Assembly: GCF_021044425.1 (NCBI RefSeq)
Contig: NZ_JAJNEC010000005.1
Span: forward strand, 992,001-1,056,000
Direction: 5' to 3'
From: Niabella pedocola
GTDB lineage: Bacteria; Bacteroidota; Bacteroidia; Chitinophagales; Chitinophagaceae
Length of the DNA stretch: 64,000 nt
Part shown: piece after piece, positions 59,831 through 64,000 of the stretch
How positions within the stretch are numbered: the first letter of the stretch is position 1
Layout: each line of letters starts with the position of its first letter
Notes under the pieces: generated by a model
Database searches by the model: none
Told to the model about the DNA's origin: nothing
Seen by the model: the letters and a program-made list of their open reading frames with translations, nothing else
Program-made: the position numbers and the translations under genes

Positions 59831-61663
59831 ATGGAACTCTTAAAAAAAGAACAGATCCGCGACCGGATGATCCGCCTGGCAGCCGCACAGTGGCAGGTAC
59901 CGGAGAATGAAATCGAAGCCAATTTTGATCCCCTGCTGATGCTGATCTTTGATGTACTGGCCGGAGAAGTGGAACAGATCGGGTACCAGATCAATGATGT
60001 AAAAAGCCGCCTGCTCAACGAGCTGTCTACCATTATGCTTCCCCATGCTTTGTTAAGGGCGAAACCGGCCTCCTGTATCCTTGCGGCAACACCCGCAGAA
60101 CCCACCGCGGTGCTGGACCAGGAACATTGTTTTACTACGATAGCCGTTACACAAACACCCGGGGCACCATCCTCCGAAACCGAGCTCTGCTTCACCCCCA
60201 ACGGTGCGGTTAAATTGTTCCGGTTAAATGCCCTGTTCCTGAGAACCGGCGGCCGGGTATATAAACTGGGAGATGCCGGGCGCAAATCACTGATGCATGA
60301 AATGTCCCAGGACAAAGCCCCCGTTAACGAAATTCATTTTACCCTGCATACAAAGGACCGGTTTGAAAACCTGCAGGGGCTGCAGCTCTTTTTCGATCTT
60401 AAAGGCCACTCAGAGGCCACGAATTTTTACTTTGCCCTTCAGCACGCCCGGTTGTTTATTAATGAACAGGAAACCCCGTTCACCAAAGGTTATTACCAAC
60501 AGCAGCAGTACGAAACCAGTTTGAAAGACAGCCTGGAAATGGAGGGCCATTACAGCCGGAAGATCCGGAGGGAAGTAGCCGGTATTTATGCCCAGCAGTT
60601 CATTACGGTACAGCAGGAATCCCTTGCTTCCACTCCACCGGACGCACCCGTTTTACAAAATCTGCCCGATAAGCTGCAGGAAGAGATCCGAACAAAAGAG
60701 GTGATCTATATCACCCTGAAGCTGAACCGGTATTTTCAGCAGGAAGTGCTGGAACGGTTGCTGGTGGGCGTAAATGCATTCCCTGCCTTAAACCGGAAAC
60801 CGGAAAAAATTCATTTTAAAACCGAGAAGTGGATCAATATCATTCCCCTGCCGGTTAAGGGATCGTATCTCGATATTAAAAGCATTGAAGGCGCAAACGG
60901 CAGCAGGTACAAGCTGCGGCCGGATGCAGGTGAAGATCCGATTCATGAAGGGCAAGCCATTGTACGAACGGCAAAAGTAGGAAAAGAAAGCAGCCGGGAT
61001 GTGCGCAATACCATCAACAGTTTGCTCGAAAGTATCCGGGATGAAAGCGCCTATTTTAGCAGGACCAGCAATGACCTTATTGCTTCCCAGCTTCATGAGA
61101 TCTCCAAACTGCTGACACGTTTACAGGACCGCCTGGCGGTTTCAAAGGACGAAAAGCCGGCCTTCAACTATGTTCTTTTAAGATCAAAGAAAGAACAGGA
61201 AACAGTATTTGTAGAATACTGGTCTACCACGCCCACAGCAGCAGCAGCTGTAAAATCGGGAGCCAGCTTCAAACCGGTTATGCATGCATTAACCGGGGGT
61301 CTTTGTTTTGCACTCACCGCCGTTAGCGGAGGCGTGGAAACCTACAGCGATTATGCACAGCAACAAATGTTGGTACGCCAGCTCGCTTCCCGGGGAAAAA
61401 TCATCAGCCAGGAAGACATCCGGCTTTTGTGTTACGAGCTTTTTGGTGCCCGGCTTCAAAAGGTGCTCATTCATAAAATCATGAACGTGCTCCGGGGACC
61501 GAAAACGGGTATTTCCCGCACGATCGGGATCGAATTGCATCTGAAAGAAGGAGATTATGCCGAAGATGAATTAGCCTATCTTCAAAAACAACTGCATTAC
61601 CAGTTGGAGACAAACGCCGCCTTTGCGTTTCCGTTTGAGGTCAGCGTGGTATACATCGACTAG
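59831..61663 (+). CDS. tssF: T6SS baseplate subunit TssF
   Basis: This 610-residue protein begins MELLKKEQIRDRMIRLAAAQ and shows TssF landmarks: DPLLMLIFDVLAGEVEQIGY and RLLNELSTIMLPHALLRAKP in the first 80 residues, where TssF typically has its LxE/LxxxPxxxxP element. The long beta-rich body contains FYFALQHARLFINEQETPF and YITLKLNRYFQQEVLERLLV. A C-terminal domain has LQKVLIHKIMNVLRGPKTGI. TssF and TssG make the wedge with TssE. It ends in a four-base convergent overlap with hemW. It is the last gene of the rightward operon. Confidence 0.87.
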   Translation: MELLKKEQIRDRMIRLAAAQWQVPENEIEANFDPLLMLIFDVLAGEVEQIGYQINDVKSRLLNELSTIMLPHALLRAKPASCILAATPAEPTAVLDQEHCFTTIAVTQTPGAPSSETELCFTPNGAVKLFRLNALFLRTGGRVYKLGDAGRKSLMHEMSQDKAPVNEIHFTLHTKDRFENLQGLQLFFDLKGHSEATNFYFALQHARLFINEQETPFTKGYYQQQQYETSLKDSLEMEGHYSRKIRREVAGIYAQQFITVQQESLASTPPDAPVLQNLPDKLQEEIRTKEVIYITLKLNRYFQQEVLERLLVGVNAFPALNRKPEKIHFKTEKWINIIPLPVKGSYLDIKSIEGANGSRYKLRPDAGEDPIHEGQAIVRTAKVGKESSRDVRNTINSLLESIRDESAYFSRTSNDLIASQLHEISKLLTRLQDRLAVSKDEKPAFNYVLLRSKKEQETVFVEYWSTTPTAAAAVKSGASFKPVMHALTGGLCFALTAVSGGVETYSDYAQQQMLVRQLASRGKIISQEDIRLLCYELFGARLQKVLIHKIMNVLRGPKTGISRTIGIELHLKEGDYAEDELAYLQKQLHYQLETNAAFAFPFEVSVVYID

Positions 61664-62778
61664 TTCACAAACAGGTCAGCAGCAATCCCATCCGCAAACA
61701 GCTTGCCTTCATTGGTCAGCCGGATGCGGGCATCATCAATGGTCAGCCATCCGCGTTCCCTGTATATCCCTGCCTGTTTCAGAAGCTGTTGCCGCGCAGG
61801 GCCATCCAGCGGTGCCAGTGCGATTCCCTCACTTGTACGGAGTGCAATCATCACATATTCATTCTGCCGCTGCGCCGGCGTAAGCACTTCCTCTTCATAG
61901 GGAATATGCCCCGAATGGATGGCGCGGATGTATTGCTGGTTATGCGCAACGTTCCAGCGGCGAAGTGTACCGTTAAAAGAATGTGCCGCCGGCCCAAATC
62001 CGTAATAAGGCACTCCCTTCCAGTAGGCACTGTTATGACGGCTCCGGAATCCGGGCTTTGCAAAATTGGAGATCTCATAGTGCTCATAGCCCGCGTGCTG
62101 CAGCCAATCCATCAGCAATAAAAATTGCTCCGACTGCAGCTCACCATTCACATCCTCTCTTATGTGTTTCCGGACCATTTTGTCCAGCGGCGTTTGCGGC
62201 TCCACGGTAAGCGCATAGCAGGACAAATGCGGAATGCCGGCCTTCAACGCCGTGTCCACATTTTGTTTCCAACGCTCATTGGTCAACCCGGGAACGCCAT
62301 AGATCAGGTCGATGGTTATATTGTCAAAATACTGCACGGCTAGTTCCAAGCCGCCAGCTGCCTGAGCCGCATTATGGGCCCGGTTCATCCATAAAAGGTC
62401 CGGTTCAAAAAACGATTGTACGCCAATACTCAGGCGGTTAACTCCCGAACGCTTCCAGGTCTCCAATTTATCGGCAACCAGGTCATCCGGGTTGGCCTCC
62501 AGGGTTATTTCTGCATCCGCTGTAACGGGGTAATGCTTCCTTATCTCGTTTAACAGCAAATCGATGTCTGCCGCCGGTAACAAGCTGGGTGTTCCGCCGC
62601 CAAAATAAACCGTTTGCACCGGTTCCCGTTCAATAAAATCGGCGGCTGCACTAAACGCGGTTTCCTTTGCAATGGCCTGTACAAGCGCTTCCCGGTAGTG
62701 CAGCGAGGTAGAAAAATGGAAATTACAATAATGACAAGCCTGTTTGCAAAACGGGATATGGATATAGATGCCAGACAA
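61660..62778 (-). CDS. hemW: Radical SAM heme chaperone HemW
   Basis: This 372-residue protein has the [4Fe-4S] motif CKQACHYCNF (Cys11, 15, 18), followed by Phe. The pattern CxxxCxxCxF is of the HemW type; coproporphyrinogen oxidase HemN instead has a fourth cysteine. The TIM-barrel landmarks FGGGTPSLL, SIGVQSF, TIDLIYGVPG and the YEISNFAKPG segment are present, and the C-terminal HTH-like part (MIALRTSEGIALAPLDG) is complete. HemW delivers heme to proteins; annotation as coproporphyrinogen oxidase would be wrong. It overlaps tssF by four bases tail to tail. Confidence 0.92.
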   Translation of the reverse strand: MSGIYIHIPFCKQACHYCNFHFSTSLHYREALVQAIAKETAFSAAADFIEREPVQTVYFGGGTPSLLPAADIDLLLNEIRKHYPVTADAEITLEANPDDLVADKLETWKRSGVNRLSIGVQSFFEPDLLWMNRAHNAAQAAGGLELAVQYFDNITIDLIYGVPGLTNERWKQNVDTALKAGIPHLSCYALTVEPQTPLDKMVRKHIREDVNGELQSEQFLLLMDWLQHAGYEHYEISNFAKPGFRSRHNSAYWKGVPYYGFGPAAHSFNGTLRRWNVAHNQQYIRAIHSGHIPYEEEVLTPAQRQNEYVMIALRTSEGIALAPLDGPARQQLLKQAGIYRERGWLTIDDARIRLTNEGKLFADGIAADLFVN

Positions 62779-62869
62779 TGAGGATGATTTATTTGTTTAC
62801 TATTTTTAATTCGTACACAGCGCCCGAACGATACTTCGTTCACAAAAATGGCGTTTATTTGTGTTCCGA

Positions 62870-64000
62870 ATGACAAAGGTACAACACCGGTTAACGCTGC
62901 TCCTGTTATTTTTATGGATGGGCTTCCAGGCTGCATCTCAAAACCGGTATGCACTGGTGATTGAAGGGGTTGACCGGGATCCGGGTTTTATCACCGGTTC
63001 CCTTGGCATTAAAACCGATTTCATCAACCAGGAAGATTGCCGGCAGTACACCGGCCAGTTGCTCCCGCTGTTGCAAACAAAGGGTTATATCACCGCATCC
63101 GTTGATTCCCTGAGGCTGGATTCGGCCTCCGCGTATATGCAGCTCTTTGTGGGTATGCGGTATACCTGGGAAGCCCTGTCCACTACCGAAGAAAGCCGCA
63201 AATGGCTGGCACAGGTAGGCTATGACCCGCACCTGTTTGAAGACCGTCCGCTGGATTACGAGCTCCTGGGAAACATCCAGCAACGCATGCTCAATTACTT
63301 TGAAAACCATGGCCATCCTTTTGCAAAAGTATACGTAGATGCACTGAACATCCGTGGTGACAAAGTATCCGGGCAACTACAGGTGCATCCCGGGCCCCTG
63401 TACAGGGTTGACAGTATCCGGATGACGGGCAATGCAAAACTCAGCAACGACTATCTTCAGAATTACCTGGACATCCGGAACGGATCCATCTACAACAAGG
63501 AAAAACTGCAACGCATCAGTACCGAGCTTAAAAAGCTGAACTACATAGAAGAAACCTTTCCGCCCCGGTTTTATTGGGGGGGCACCGGAGGCCTTGTGGA
63601 AGTATTCCTGCAACAGAAGAAAAGCAACCAGGTTAATTTCATCGTTGGCTTTTTACCCAACAGTGACGCCGCTTCTTCGAAAAAGCTACAGATCACCGGG
63701 GAGGGACTGCTGAATCTGAAAAATGCGCTCGGTGGAGGAGAAACCATCGGGTTGGTATGGCAAAAACTGCAGGCCGCCTCTCAGCGGCTGGATGTTGCTT
63801 TTTTGCAACCCTACCTGTTCCGGTCGCGCTTTGGACTCGACTTTGCGTTTAACATGCTGAAAAGGGATTCCAGCTATCTCAACTTTGAATACCGCGCCGG
63901 TACACAATACAGTATCAATACCCGGCAAAATCTCAAACTCTTCTATAACCAGTTTTCTACCATTATCAGTACCATCAATAAAAACCAGCTGCTTCAAACC
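62870..64000 (+). CDS. BamA/TamA-family outer-membrane protein, N-terminal part (3' end outside window)
   Basis: From ATG 62870 the frame is open to the last base and gives 377 residues. A signal peptide (MTKVQHRLTLLLLFLWMGFQ, cleavage near AASQ) is followed by POTRA-like beta-alpha-alpha-beta repeats (EDCRQYTGQLLPLLQTKGYI, VDSIRMTGNAKLSNDYLQNY). From about residue 265 come barrel-type strands (NQVNFIVGFLP, SRFGLDFAFNML, LNFEYRAGTQYSI). This fits the Omp85 family: BamA assembles outer-membrane proteins, TamA assists autotransporter-like secretion. Which of the two it is cannot be decided from the truncated sequence. It is divergent from hemW. Confidence 0.82.
   Translation, partial: MTKVQHRLTLLLLFLWMGFQAASQNRYALVIEGVDRDPGFITGSLGIKTDFINQEDCRQYTGQLLPLLQTKGYITASVDSLRLDSASAYMQLFVGMRYTWEALSTTEESRKWLAQVGYDPHLFEDRPLDYELLGNIQQRMLNYFENHGHPFAKVYVDALNIRGDKVSGQLQVHPGPLYRVDSIRMTGNAKLSNDYLQNYLDIRNGSIYNKEKLQRISTELKKLNYIEETFPPRFYWGGTGGLVEVFLQQKKSNQVNFIVGFLPNSDAASSKKLQITGEGLLNLKNALGGGETIGLVWQKLQAASQRLDVAFLQPYLFRSRFGLDFAFNMLKRDSSYLNFEYRAGTQYSINTRQNLKLFYNQFSTIISTINKNQLLQT

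Noticed and set aside
43420..61663. Prophage or extracellular contractile injection system
   Set aside because: gp25-like, sheath and spike genes could suggest it, but TssK, TssF, TssN, TssO, TssP and DUF4123 are T6SS-specific, and there are no capsid, portal, terminase or integrase genes.
61660..62778. Oxygen-independent coproporphyrinogen oxidase (HemN)
   Set aside because: The fourth Fe-S cysteine position is Phe, which fits HemW.

Overview
The window looks like a chromosomal segment of a Bacteroidota bacterium, most likely from the Chitinophagaceae (Niabella/Niastella/Chitinophaga-like). This is inferred from gene content and signals; there is no rRNA gene to confirm it. Supporting signs are Bacteroidota-type -7 promoter boxes (TAnnTTTG) upstream of several genes, the lack of strong Shine-Dalgarno sequences, many predicted lipoproteins, a two-component propeller/LytS/LytTR signalling module, DUF4783 and DUF2304 proteins, and a type VI secretion system of the Bacteroidota-only subtype (T6SSiii). 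I found no tRNA, rRNA, CRISPR array, transposase or prophage.

Layout. 1-16 kb is mostly housekeeping: the C-terminal half of an M16 peptidase (cut by the window edge), a rhodanese, SUI1, NadC, GpmI, UvrC, a CorC-type CBS protein with a PAP2 phosphatase, an LTA-synthase-like sulfatase, a GlmM-type mutase and a cysteine desulfurase. 16-21 kb is surface and regulatory: two small lipoproteins, a 772-residue collagen-like lipoprotein and an orphan LytTR regulator. 21-28 kb holds an ABC exporter, two family 2 glycosyltransferases, a TMTC-like membrane/TPR protein, a DUF2304 protein and an ATPase. 28-37 kb holds ComM/YifB, small envelope proteins, a GNAT enzyme, a porin, EF-P, AccB-AccC, a four-copy 105-bp tandem repeat and a cytochrome c lipoprotein.

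37.4-43.4 kb is a four-gene signalling module: a propeller sensor with a decayed ATPase domain, two overlapping LytS-type kinases of which only the second keeps its ATP-binding boxes, and a LytTR response regulator.

43.4-61.7 kb is a T6SSiii locus transcribed outward from a 238-286 bp control region near 54.5 kb. Leftward run VgrG, a DUF4123 adaptor, PAAR, a hydrolase-fold protein lacking its serine nucleophile, an unknown 218-residue protein, TssB, Hcp/TssD, TssC, a TraN-like protein split by a charged coiled coil, and a lytic transglycosylase. Rightward run TssG, TssN, TssK, TssO, TssP, TssE and TssF. Together they supply tube, sheath, baseplate, spike and part of the trans-envelope complex. 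The ATPase TssH/ClpV and recognisable TssQ and TssR are not in the window. HemW and the N-terminal part of a BamA/TamA-family protein close the window.

The observations most worth follow-up are the module with only one ATP-competent kinase, the serine-less hydrolase and the split TraN-like protein in the T6SS operon, the Arg32-type loop of EF-P, and the phased TTGCG tandem repeat.
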